Shown here: in pieces, positions 8,509-15,385 of the stretch
Layout: every line of letters starts with the position of its first letter
How positions within the stretch are numbered: the first letter of the stretch is position 1
Origin: Anaerolineae bacterium
Lineage (GTDB): Bacteria; Chloroflexota; Anaerolineae; Promineifilales; Promineifilaceae
Assembly (NCBI GenBank): GCA_024762395.1
Contig: JANTHP010000005.1
Location: 1 to 35,468, forward strand
Reading direction: 5' to 3'
DNA: 35,468 bases
Translations under genes and position numbers: made by a program
Notes under the pieces: generated by a model
Database searches by the model: none
The model's input: the letters and a program-made list of their open reading frames with translations, nothing else
Told to the model about the DNA's origin: nothing

Positions 8509-8538
8509 TTGACACTCCCAAATTAAAAGACGTATAAT
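8509..8538 (+). promoter_or_regulatory. Consensus sigma-70 promoter of the BrnT module
   Basis: TTGACA at 8509-8514 and TATAAT at 8533-8538, 18-base spacer. Both boxes are perfect consensus. Transcription should begin near 8545, which is at or next to the brnT ATG (8546), implying a leaderless message. The -35 box directly abuts the divergent aroE start codon (8506-8508). Confidence 0.8.
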
Positions 8539-8545
8539 CTCGTTA

Positions 8546-8833
8546 ATGCGTATTGATTATATTATCTGTCCGGCAAACATTGAGGACAAGTTGACGACAA
8601 AACACAATGTTCAAATAACTGAAGCCCGCCAGGTTTTGTTAAGCGCCCCTCGCATTCGATTTGCAGAAAAAGGATACACGCCAGGAGATGATGTGTATGG
8701 CGCATTTGGGCAAACCTTTGGCGGGCGTTATTTAGCCGTATTCTTTGTTTACAAATCGTCAACCAAAACAGCCATCATCATCAGCGCCAGAAATATGAGT
8801 TCAGCAGAAAAGAAACGATATGGAAGAAAATAA
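8546..8833 (+). CDS. brnT: BrnT-family toxin of a type II toxin-antitoxin pair
   Basis: BrnT toxins are small RelE-fold ribonucleases that inhibit translation. The 95-residue protein has the family layout: a KHNVQITEARQVL helix (compare KHGVSFEEA in the family), PRIRFAEKGYTPGDDVYGAFGQTFGGRYLAVFFVY, and the C-terminal IIISARNMSSAEKKRYGRK, matching the ISAR...E...Y signature. No Shine-Dalgarno sequence precedes the ATG. The start lies about where transcription should begin from a perfect promoter, so the mRNA is probably leaderless. It overlaps the antitoxin gene by 14 bases, a usual toxin-first BrnTA arrangement. The module lies divergent from aroE and converges on aroA. Confidence 0.85.
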   Translation: MRIDYIICPANIEDKLTTKHNVQITEARQVLLSAPRIRFAEKGYTPGDDVYGAFGQTFGGRYLAVFFVYKSSTKTAIIISARNMSSAEKKRYGRK

Positions 8834-9077
8834 ATTTAGCAGTATTTCAAAAGTGGATACGCTTGAAGGCATGGGTGAATTCTGGGACGAACACGATTTC
8901 ACCGAATTTGATACAGATGCGCCTGATTCGGTTTTCGACATCAACTGCGCTGTGCCAATTGAGCCTGATCTACTTTCAAAAGTAGAAAAACAAGCCAGGA
9001 AGCGCGGCGTGTCTGTGGAAACGCTCGTTAATTTATGGCTTCAGCAAAAAACGATGGAATTCGCGTCCTCGTCTTAA
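8820..9077 (+). CDS. brnA: CopG/BrnA-type antitoxin
   Basis: Antitoxin expected to bind the preceding BrnT protein and repress the shared promoter. The N-terminal part has the CopG-antitoxin signature GEFWDEHDFTEF. The C-terminal part is a short ribbon-helix-helix: FDINCAVPIEPDLLSKVEKQARKRGVSVETLVNLWLQQK. The length is 85 residues, normal for the family. It overlaps the toxin gene by 14 bases and is likely translationally coupled to it. Its stop is six bases from the end of the converging aroA gene. The symbol is by position and family; some databases place this protein in the separate CopG_antitoxin family. Confidence 0.75.
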   Translation: MEENKFSSISKVDTLEGMGEFWDEHDFTEFDTDAPDSVFDINCAVPIEPDLLSKVEKQARKRGVSVETLVNLWLQQKTMEFASSS

Positions 9078-9083
9078 CGCCAC

Positions 9084-10397
9084 TTATTGCACCCACGCCA
9101 TCCGCGCCCCTAACGCCTGCATTGTCTCCACAAAACCGGGGAAACTATCGGCGATGCAGCCCGCGTCATGCACCAGCGTTTCGCCGTGCGTGACCAATCC
9201 GGCCACCGCCAACGACATGCCCAACCGATGGTCGTCATGGCTGTCCACCTCGGCCCCGTACAAACGCATCGGGCCGGTTACGGTGAAGCCATCGGGATGC
9301 TCTTCGATTTGAACGGCCGTTTTCCGCAGTTCCCCCGCCAAAACGCTGATCCGATCCACTTCTTTGACGCGCAGCTCAGCCGCATCGCGCACCGTTGTGT
9401 TTCCGGCCGCCTGCGTCGCCGCCACCGTCAAAATCGGGAACTCGTCAATGCCGCGCACGACCACCTCGCCACCGATGTCGGCGGCGTGCAGTTCGTCAAA
9501 GCGCACGATCAAATCGGCGATGGGTTCGCCGCCAGTTGTGCGCTCGTTCTGAATGGCAACATTAGCCCCCATCGCGTGCAGCATATCCAAAATGCCAGTG
9601 CGCGTCTCGTTCAATCCCACGTTTTGAACGGTAATGTGGGAATGGGGCACGATGGTCGCCGCCACCAGAGGAAATGCCGCCGAGGAAATGTCGCCGGGGA
9701 CGATTAAATTGAGCGGCTCAAGTTCTCGTCCGCCATGTAACTCAACGATGCCGTCGCGCCAAGCAATGTCGGCATTCATGGCGGCCAACATACGCTCGGT
9801 GTGGTCGCGGCTGGGGCCGGCTTCGATGATGCGGGTGACACCGTTTGCATACAGCCCCGCCAACAAAACGGCGCTTTTCACCTGGGCGCTGGCGATGGTC
9901 ATCTGGTATTCGAAGCCTTGCAAGAGGGCTGGTTGAATGTTGAGAGGCGCTTTGCCATCGGGGGAGGAAATATCCGCTCCCATGCGTGATAATGGCTCAA
10001 TGATGCGGCGCATCGGCCGTTTGCGTAACTGCGCGCTGCCATCCAAAACGGAAGGGAAGGATTGCCCGGCTAAAATTCCGGCCATGAGGCGCATAAACGT
10101 GCCGGCATTGCGGCAATCCAACGCGCCAGTTGGCGCCTGCAAACCATGCAAACCACGCCCTTCAATCTGTAAATCCCAGGATTGGGGGGATTTTTTGTCA
10201 ATTTCGACTTGAATTCCTAACGATTGAATGCCAGCCAGAGTAGCCAGGGTGTCGCCGGCGGGGAGCCAGTTGCGGATGGTGGAACGGCCGTTCCCAATCG
10301 CCGCCAGCATCACCGCCCGGTGACTAATGGACTTATCACCCGGAACCGTAATCGTGCCTTGCAGCGGTGTTTTTTGTGGACGAACCAGAATTTTCAT
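9084..10397 (-). CDS. aroA: 3-phosphoshikimate 1-carboxyvinyltransferase (EPSP synthase)
   Basis: Transfers the enolpyruvyl group of PEP to shikimate 3-phosphate, the sixth step of the shikimate pathway. The VPGDKSISHRAVMLAA lysine/serine site, LDCRNAGTFMRLMAG, DGSAQLRKRPMRRI, ASAQVKSAVLLAGL, SRDHTERML, VPGDISSAAFPLVAA, VRGIDEFPILTVAA and DSHDDHRLGMSLAVAG are all present, and the 437-residue length is standard. One oddity is Arg in CRNAG, where most homologs have Gly before NSGT or NAGT. The ATG at 10397 has no evident Shine-Dalgarno sequence because a tandem GGTGAA/CTACTCGC array fills the upstream gap. aroE follows downstream on the same strand, separated by the oppositely oriented toxin-antitoxin pair. 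Confidence 0.95.
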   Translation of the reverse strand: MKILVRPQKTPLQGTITVPGDKSISHRAVMLAAIGNGRSTIRNWLPAGDTLATLAGIQSLGIQVEIDKKSPQSWDLQIEGRGLHGLQAPTGALDCRNAGTFMRLMAGILAGQSFPSVLDGSAQLRKRPMRRIIEPLSRMGADISSPDGKAPLNIQPALLQGFEYQMTIASAQVKSAVLLAGLYANGVTRIIEAGPSRDHTERMLAAMNADIAWRDGIVELHGGRELEPLNLIVPGDISSAAFPLVAATIVPHSHITVQNVGLNETRTGILDMLHAMGANVAIQNERTTGGEPIADLIVRFDELHAADIGGEVVVRGIDEFPILTVAATQAAGNTTVRDAAELRVKEVDRISVLAGELRKTAVQIEEHPDGFTVTGPMRLYGAEVDSHDDHRLGMSLAVAGLVTHGETLVHDAGCIADSFPGFVETMQALGARMAWVQ

Positions 10398-10398
10398 G

Positions 10399-10471
10399 AA
10401 CAGGTGAAGAGGTGAAAGAGTGACGCGCAGCGTACCATTCTACACCCGCCTACTCGCCACTCGCTTACTCG
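10399..10471. repeat. ~8-bp tandem arrays between the SEC-C gene and aroA
   Basis: GGTGAAGAGGTGAAAGAG lies beside aroA, and CTACTCGCCACTCGCTTACT lies directly at the SEC-C stop codon. The units are about 8 bp and imperfect. Confidence 0.65.
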
Positions 10472-11293
10472 CTACCTTCGCAGCCGCCGCATTTGCCGCG
10501 CAATCGTCTGCACCTTTTTGTCCGGCCGATCCGGGTCAAGACGGGCGACGGGCGGGCGGCCCTGCACTTTAGCTTCGGCCAGTGCGTGGTAAATGAGCAG
10601 ATGATTGTTGCGGCGCATAAATTCGTCGTGCGTCGCATCGGGATGCGTTTCGGCGTCTGCTCTTTTGGCCGCCGCCAGCTTGTCAGCCAAATCCGTGATT
10701 TCGGCGGCGGGCAGGTAAGCGGCGTCTGTGCTGAACTCTAACCTGTCCTGGACTTGAACTAATCGGGTCAGCAAAATCTCGCCAATTTCCACATTGCCGC
10801 GACCGCCCGGTTCATACACGTCATATGTCTCGCCGGTCATAAAGTTCTTCAAGTGCAATGTTTGTCCATCATAGCCGGTCAATTCGTAAGCATCAGCCGG
10901 GGACGCTTCCAGCCAGCCGTCTAAAACGGACTGCTGCTGTTCCGATAAGGCGGCCCGTTTTTCGGCGTGGTACACTTCTATCAGGCGCGGCGCGTCTTCC
11001 GGCTGGTAATCAAAGACGAACCAATCGAAAAAACGCAGCGCTTCGGATGGGCTCATCTCGTCGGCGTTTTCTATGTCGTAGAGGCCGTTCCAATAAAAGG
11101 GCAGTCCTTTGGCTAAATCTTCGGCAAAGCGTTCGTCGCGGGCGAATTTGAGCAGGTCTTGGCGCAAGAACCGGCCCGCTTCTTTCCAGGCGCGCTGTTC
11201 GCGTTCGGCCGCCTGGTCAATTTTCAGATGGCATTTTTTATATTTTTTGCCGCTGCCGCAGTAGCAAGGGTCGTTCCGTCCGGGTTTGCTCAT
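10472..11293 (-). CDS. SEC-C motif zinc-binding protein
   Basis: The N-terminus is a complete SEC-C zinc motif, GRNDPCYCGSGKKYKKCH (residues 4-21). This is the same metal-binding module as the tail of SecA. The remaining 250 residues have no family I recognise with certainty. They contain FFDWFVFDYQPEDAPRLIEVY and a KNFMTGETYDVYEPGG segment, like other plant/bacterial SEC-C proteins of unknown role. The ATG at 11293 has AAGGA seven bases upstream, and this ribosome-binding sequence is itself made by a unit of the GACTAAAG tandem array. The protein is probably cytoplasmic. Its function is unknown, and a role in protein quality control or export is only a guess from the motif. Confidence 0.75.
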   Translation of the reverse strand: MSKPGRNDPCYCGSGKKYKKCHLKIDQAAEREQRAWKEAGRFLRQDLLKFARDERFAEDLAKGLPFYWNGLYDIENADEMSPSEALRFFDWFVFDYQPEDAPRLIEVYHAEKRAALSEQQQSVLDGWLEASPADAYELTGYDGQTLHLKNFMTGETYDVYEPGGRGNVEIGEILLTRLVQVQDRLEFSTDAAYLPAAEITDLADKLAAAKRADAETHPDATHDEFMRRNNHLLIYHALAEAKVQGRPPVARLDPDRPDKKVQTIARQMRRLRR

Positions 11294-11396
11294 GGTTTAG
11301 TCCTTTAGTCTTGTAGTCTTTAGTCTTGTAGTCTTTAGTCTTGTAGTCTTGTAGTCTTTAGTCTTGTAGTCTTGTAGTCTTTAGTCTTGTAGTCTT
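11294..11396. repeat. TAGTCTTG tandem array, 8-bp unit with 7-bp variants
   Basis: About a dozen units of TAGTCTTG or TAGTCTT fill the gap from the SEC-C start codon to the stop codon of the HAD gene. The TAA stop of that gene lies in the last unit. This is the same unit as in aroE (8140) and, inverted, at 21370. Confidence 0.85.
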
Positions 11397-12139
11397 TAAT
11401 CTAACCGCTCTAAAATTGGCAGTAGTTCATTTAATTGGGTGATGGTGTAATCGGGCTTTATGCCGTTTAATTGGTTGGAAAGATGGGGCGGGTTCATCCA
11501 AACGCTGATTAAGCCGGCATTATTGGCCCCGGCCACGTCATTTTCGGGCCGGTCGCCGACAAAGACAGCTTGTTCCGGAGCAACGGCTAACGATTCTAAG
11601 GCGCGGTGGTAAATGGCGGGATGAGGTTTGATATAACCCACATCGCCGGAAGTCAACCGCACATCGAAGTAGTCGAGCAATTGGTAATGACGTAATTCGA
11701 TATCGCGCATCCACATGGGCAGCATGGCGTTAGTGATAAGACCGATTTTGTAGCCATCTTGTTTCAAACGGGTCAGGACGGCAGCGGCATCGTTGTAAGG
11801 AACTGCGCCGGGCATGGGCTGCCAATCATAAACGCGCATCACTGCTTCCAGGTCTATTTGATCGGGATCAAGACCGATGTTTGTAAAGGTCTGGCGCAAA
11901 ACAGTGGCGAAACGAACGCTTTCCCAGGTTTCATTAGCTCTTTGCCAGCTTTGCTTTAACAGGTTGTGATAGATTTGATGGCATGTGTCGGCGTCGGGCA
12001 GCGTATGGCCGGCATCTGTCAGGTAAGCGTGTATATTGCCGATGCTGACGCGGCTTATCTCTTCCCAGGTTTTGGTGCGGCCTGACCAATCTATAAGGGT
12101 ATCGTCGAAGTCAAAGAGTACGGCCGTTACCTTTGCCAT
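11396..12139 (-). CDS. HAD-superfamily phosphatase
   Basis: Cytoplasmic haloacid dehalogenase-like hydrolase, substrate unknown. All four motifs are present: I, LFDFDDTLIDWS (residues about 8-19); II, GLITNAMLP; III, GYIKPHPAIYHRAL (lysine); IV, VFVGDRPENDVAGANNAG. The 247-residue length and the helical cap between motifs I and II fit subfamily I enzymes such as YjjG-like nucleotidases or phosphoglycolate phosphatase relatives. A GGGGG stretch precedes the start. It is followed at its stop codon by the TAGTCTTG array and preceded by the DUF368-DedA pair on the same strand. It could belong to the same operon, since only 21 bases separate it from DUF368. Confidence 0.85.
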   Translation of the reverse strand: MAKVTAVLFDFDDTLIDWSGRTKTWEEISRVSIGNIHAYLTDAGHTLPDADTCHQIYHNLLKQSWQRANETWESVRFATVLRQTFTNIGLDPDQIDLEAVMRVYDWQPMPGAVPYNDAAAVLTRLKQDGYKIGLITNAMLPMWMRDIELRHYQLLDYFDVRLTSGDVGYIKPHPAIYHRALESLAVAPEQAVFVGDRPENDVAGANNAGLISVWMNPPHLSNQLNGIKPDYTITQLNELLPILERLD

Positions 12140-12160
12140 GCTGCCCCCTTCATTTTATGC

Positions 12161-13168
12161 TTATGTCCGGCGAGCGCCGGCCAATCGATCCAGCGCAATG
12201 ATAATGCCAAACCCGATGACAGCCAAAACCAGGGCGCCGATGAATTCAGTAACATCGGCGCGGCTGGAAAGCGCGGGCAAGATATCCGCCTGTTGCGTCA
12301 CGATACGTTCGCCAAAACTGTCCAATACATAGCTGCCATCGGCGTGAGTCAGCCACGCTTCATCTTGCTTCCAGGGCCATACTTTGCGTAAGCTGCCAAT
12401 CATTAAACCCAGAAGGAGAGCAACCGTGCCATCATGATATTTTCTGAACAGCCAACTCAAAATTTGGGCGAAGGTGACGAGGCCGATCAGGGCGCCAGCG
12501 GCAACAAGGGCCAGGGTGAAGATGTCACGATCGTTTACAGCGCCCAGCACATATTCATATTTTCCTAACAAAACGAGGATAAACGCGCCAGAAATACCTG
12601 GTAGTATCATGGCGCAAATAGCCAACGCCCCGCTCAAGAAGAGAAACCACCAGGTTTCCGGTGTACGGGCGGGGACGAGACCGACAAGCAAAAAAGAAGC
12701 GACTGCACCGAGGAGCAAGATAGCGCCCAAAGGGGGAGTCCAGCGTTTAATGCGTTTGCTCACTATGAAAACTGAAGCCAGCACCAACCCAAAGAAAAAG
12801 CTCCACAAATAAACAGGCTGATTGACAAGCAGGCGCTCTAGAAAATGGGAAAGCGTCAGGATCGCCAGCCCGATGCCAAGGGTGATGGCCAACATAAATT
12901 CCCAGTTCAGAATCGCCAGCGCGTCTTTGATGCGGAATTTTAGGGCGGCGCGAAAGAATTCAGGCTGGCCGATCATGCGAATGGAGTCAACCAACTCTTC
13001 ATAGATGCCAAGGATGAGGGCCATGGTGCCGCCGGAAACGCCGGGAACGATGTCGGAGGCGCCCATGGCGACCCCGCGCAAGGCCAGACCAATGTAGCCG
13101 CGCGGCGTACGTTTTATTTTACGGTGATTGTTGACGGGAACGGCCGTTTTATCTTTTTCTGAAACCAT
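12161..13168 (-). CDS. DUF368 membrane protein (PopT-type polyprenyl-phosphate transporter)
   Basis: Integral membrane protein with about nine hydrophobic spans. It carries the DUF368 signatures GVAMGASDIVPGVSGGTMALILGIYEEL (about residues 27-54) and LSGALAICAMILPGISGAFILVLLGKY. The family was shown in other bacteria to return undecaprenyl phosphate across the membrane for reuse in wall synthesis. The start at 13168 is preferred because it lies seven bases after the dedA stop and gives a normal 335-residue protein; the longer frame overlaps dedA with low-complexity sequence. No Shine-Dalgarno sequence is seen, so translation is probably coupled to dedA. The transport role is known for the family and inferred here. 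Confidence 0.87.
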   Translation of the reverse strand: MVSEKDKTAVPVNNHRKIKRTPRGYIGLALRGVAMGASDIVPGVSGGTMALILGIYEELVDSIRMIGQPEFFRAALKFRIKDALAILNWEFMLAITLGIGLAILTLSHFLERLLVNQPVYLWSFFFGLVLASVFIVSKRIKRWTPPLGAILLLGAVASFLLVGLVPARTPETWWFLFLSGALAICAMILPGISGAFILVLLGKYEYVLGAVNDRDIFTLALVAAGALIGLVTFAQILSWLFRKYHDGTVALLLGLMIGSLRKVWPWKQDEAWLTHADGSYVLDSFGERIVTQQADILPALSSRADVTEFIGALVLAVIGFGIIIALDRLAGARRT

Positions 13169-13175
13169 AAATGTG

Positions 13176-13850
13176 TTAAACGACTGGTTCGGCCGCTTCC
13201 GTTTTCTTTTCGTTACGCGCTTTCCAATACTCGATGAACATGGGCAGGACGGAAACGAGAATGATGCCGACGATGACAAACTCAAAGTTGGCTTTGACGA
13301 AGGGGATGTTGCCAAAGAAGTAGCCGAGGAAAACAAAGAGCAGCGTCCATAAAAAGCCGCCGATGACGTTGTAGGAAATGAAACGGCCGTAATGCATCGT
13401 CCCTACCCCGGCCACAAACGGCGCAAAAGTACGAACAATAGGCACAAAACGGGCCAGCACAATCGTTTTGCCGCCATGCTTGGCGTAAAATGCTTCCGTT
13501 TTTTCCAAATACTCCCGCTTGAGCACTTTTTTGAGGAATCGGTTTTGGGTGTCAAAAATAGCCAGACCTAATTTATGGCCAATCCAATAATTGGCCGTAT
13601 CGCCTAAAATAGCGGCAATAAACACCAACACCCACAACAAAATCGGATTCAGCGAACCTAACGCGGCAAACGTCCCGGCTGCAAATAACAGCGAATCGCC
13701 CGGCAAAAACGGCGTGACGACCAGGCCGGTCTCAATAAAAATTACCGTAAACAATAAGGCGTAGGTCCAAACGCCATACTGCCGAATAATTGCATCTAAA
13801 TGGACATCTAAATGCAAGAATAAATCCACCATTGATTTCAAAAAGTCCAT
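13176..13850 (-). CDS. DedA-family membrane protein (possible UptA-type C55-P translocase)
   Basis: Member of the DedA/SNARE-associated family. Some members translocate undecaprenyl phosphate and others affect membrane potential or drug resistance. Family marks are FIETGLVVTPFLPGDSLLFAAG (re-entrant helix), GDTANYWIGHKLG, LARFVPIVRTFAPFVAGVG with the conserved arginines, and NVIGGFLWTLLFVFLGYFFG. About five hydrophobic spans are present in 224 residues. The start at 13850 is chosen because GGGTGA precedes it and it aligns with the usual MDFLK-type N-terminus; an ATG at 13862 is possible. A hairpin with a T-run lies immediately upstream. The DUF368 gene follows after seven bases, so the two are almost certainly co-transcribed. 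Confidence 0.88.
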   Translation of the reverse strand: MDFLKSMVDLFLHLDVHLDAIIRQYGVWTYALLFTVIFIETGLVVTPFLPGDSLLFAAGTFAALGSLNPILLWVLVFIAAILGDTANYWIGHKLGLAIFDTQNRFLKKVLKREYLEKTEAFYAKHGGKTIVLARFVPIVRTFAPFVAGVGTMHYGRFISYNVIGGFLWTLLFVFLGYFFGNIPFVKANFEFVIVGIILVSVLPMFIEYWKARNEKKTEAAEPVV

Positions 13851-13866
13851 GCTTTCACCCATACAT

Positions 13867-13890
13867 TAAAAAAGAGCTTCGCTGAAGCTC
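13867..13890 (-). terminator. Hairpin with T-run immediately upstream of dedA
   Basis: On the minus strand GAGCTTC-AGC-GAAGCTC is followed by TTTTTT (13873-13868). It looks like an intrinsic terminator but ends only a few bases before the dedA start. It could therefore insulate or attenuate dedA-DUF368, unless dedA has its own promoter inside the hairpin region. Confidence 0.7.
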
Positions 13891-14014
13891 CTCAAAACAG
13901 TTATCAAGCGCGTAATTATAGCAGAAGTTGCCAATGACGCGAAAATAAAAATGGGTTTTCGGATTCCGCGATGAATGAATGGCTGACAAGCTGAAGTGCT
14001 GATAGCTGAACGCT

Positions 14015-14051
14015 TGCATAAAAATAGCTCCGGGGGGAGGAACCCGGAGCC
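14015..14051 (-). terminator. Intrinsic terminator after the acyl-CoA dehydrogenase operon
   Basis: On the minus strand the stem GCTCCGGG/CCCGGAGC (14050-14043 and 14034-14027) with an 8-base loop is followed by TATTTTTAT. It lies about 110 bases after the stop of the acyl-CoA dehydrogenase gene. The rest of the 13891-14162 gap shows only CTGA-rich imperfect repeats and one ACGGCCGT. Confidence 0.75.
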
Positions 14052-14162
14052 ATCAAACAAAAGGAGAAAAATTGTGTGTGTCCTTACGCTGTATACGTTA
14101 ATAGAAAACGGCCGTAACGTAAATAGGACAATGTTACTAAATTACAGATCGCCGCCAGCCTT

Positions 14163-15305
14163 TCACTTGCGGAACAACTCCCGCACCACAATCTCCCGTT
14201 GAATCTGGCTGGTACCTTCGTAAATCTGGTAGATTTTGGAATCGCGCATGAGCTTTTCTACCGGATACTCAGCCATGTACCCATACCCGCCGAAGACTTG
14301 AACGGCATTAGTGGCAATTTTAACGGCCGTGTCCGCTGCAAACGCTTTGGCAAAGGCAGCGGCCGTCGTATTTTGCACACCCGCATCAACCGCCCAGGCC
14401 GACTTCCACACCAGTAAACGGGCCGCTTCCAAATCCATCGCCATATCGGCAATCATATGGCCAATCGTCTGGTGCTGCCAAAGCGGCTTGCCAAACGTCA
14501 TACGTTCCTTGGCATATTGAATAGATTCATCCAACGCGCGACGAGACAAGCCCAACGCGCCGGCAGCCGTGCCCGGACGGCTGCGGTCAAACACCTTCAT
14601 CGCAATGAGAAAGCCCATGCCCTCTTGACCCAAAAGATGCGTAGCCGGCACTTTAACATCCTCGAAGATGACTTCGGCCGTATCCGAGGCATGTTGACCC
14701 ATCTTATCAAACGGTTTACCCACACTCACGCCGTCCCAGTTCCGATCCACAATAAAGCAGCTCATTCCTTTGTAGCGCACCGAGGGATCGGTGTAAGCAA
14801 AAACGGTATAAAAATCGGCCACCGTCCCACCGGTGATAAACATTTTGTTGCCATTCAAAATGTAATGGTCGCCCACTTTTTTAGCGGTGGTTTTGATACC
14901 GGCCACATCAGAACCGGCCTCCGGCTCGGTGGCACAGTAAGCCGCCATCTGTCCCTCGGCCAACCGCCCGCCATACTCCATCTTCTGCTCTTCATTCCCG
15001 GCAATAAGAATCGGCAGGGCAGCCAGGCCATTCACGGCAATGGCCGTGCTGATACCGGAACAGCCCCAAGCCAACTCCTCGCCTACCAATACCTCTTCAA
15101 ATAGGCTCAAGCCGAGACCACCATACTTTTCGGGCACATTCATACAGGTCAAACCCATCTCCTGCGCCTTCTTAATAACCGGCCAGGGGTACTCGTGGGT
15201 TTTGTCGTAATGCTCAGCGACAGGTGCAATCTCGTTTTTGGCAAAATCGCGGGCTAGTAATTGGATTTCTTTCTGTTCATCGGTCAGTGAAAAATTAACA
15301 CTCAT
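14163..15305 (-). CDS. Acyl-CoA dehydrogenase
   Basis: FAD enzyme that introduces the alpha-beta double bond into acyl-CoA (beta-oxidation type), cytoplasmic. Visible marks are LTDEQKEIQLLARDFAKNEIAP, AAYCATEPEAGSDVAGIKTTA (FAD binding), ILNGNKMFITGG, DRSRPGTAAGALGLSRRALDE, KERMTFGKPL, QVFGGYGYMAEYPVEKLMRD and IYEGTSQIQREIV with the catalytic base Glu363. The 380-residue length is standard for short- or medium-chain enzymes. The start at 15305 has AGGAG ten bases upstream; the longer frame only translates a tandem array. It follows the acyl-CoA ligase gene, which would supply its substrate. Chain-length preference cannot be read from sequence. Confidence 0.93.
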   Translation of the reverse strand: MSVNFSLTDEQKEIQLLARDFAKNEIAPVAEHYDKTHEYPWPVIKKAQEMGLTCMNVPEKYGGLGLSLFEEVLVGEELAWGCSGISTAIAVNGLAALPILIAGNEEQKMEYGGRLAEGQMAAYCATEPEAGSDVAGIKTTAKKVGDHYILNGNKMFITGGTVADFYTVFAYTDPSVRYKGMSCFIVDRNWDGVSVGKPFDKMGQHASDTAEVIFEDVKVPATHLLGQEGMGFLIAMKVFDRSRPGTAAGALGLSRRALDESIQYAKERMTFGKPLWQHQTIGHMIADMAMDLEAARLLVWKSAWAVDAGVQNTTAAAFAKAFAADTAVKIATNAVQVFGGYGYMAEYPVEKLMRDSKIYQIYEGTSQIQREIVVRELFRK

Positions 15306-15325
15306 GGGATAGGCTCTCCTTATTA

Positions 15326-15385
15326 TTTTGTGAAATGTGAAACGTGATAATGATTCACGCTTCACATTTCACGATTCACGTTTTA
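15326..15385. repeat. Inverted GTGAAA-type array between acyl-CoA ligase and dehydrogenase genes
   Basis: GTGAAATGTGAAACGTGA on the left is mirrored by TTCACGCTTCACATTTCACG on the right with a short TAATGA loop. One mismatch falls in about 19 paired positions. It starts immediately after the ligase stop codon (minus strand) and could form a strong hairpin in the mRNA. Confidence 0.7.

Noticed and set aside
9168-9707. 179-codon plus-strand frame opposite aroA
   Set aside because: Antisense to aroA with a rich His/Arg composition and no motif.
9084-10397. Glyphosate-insensitive class II EPSP synthase
   Set aside because: The CRNAGTFMRL motif has an unusual Arg, but the rest matches the general family and nothing visible decides inhibitor sensitivity.
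14457-15104. 215-codon plus-strand frame opposite the acyl-CoA dehydrogenase gene
   Set aside because: Antisense shadow of a well-supported gene, with no family motif.
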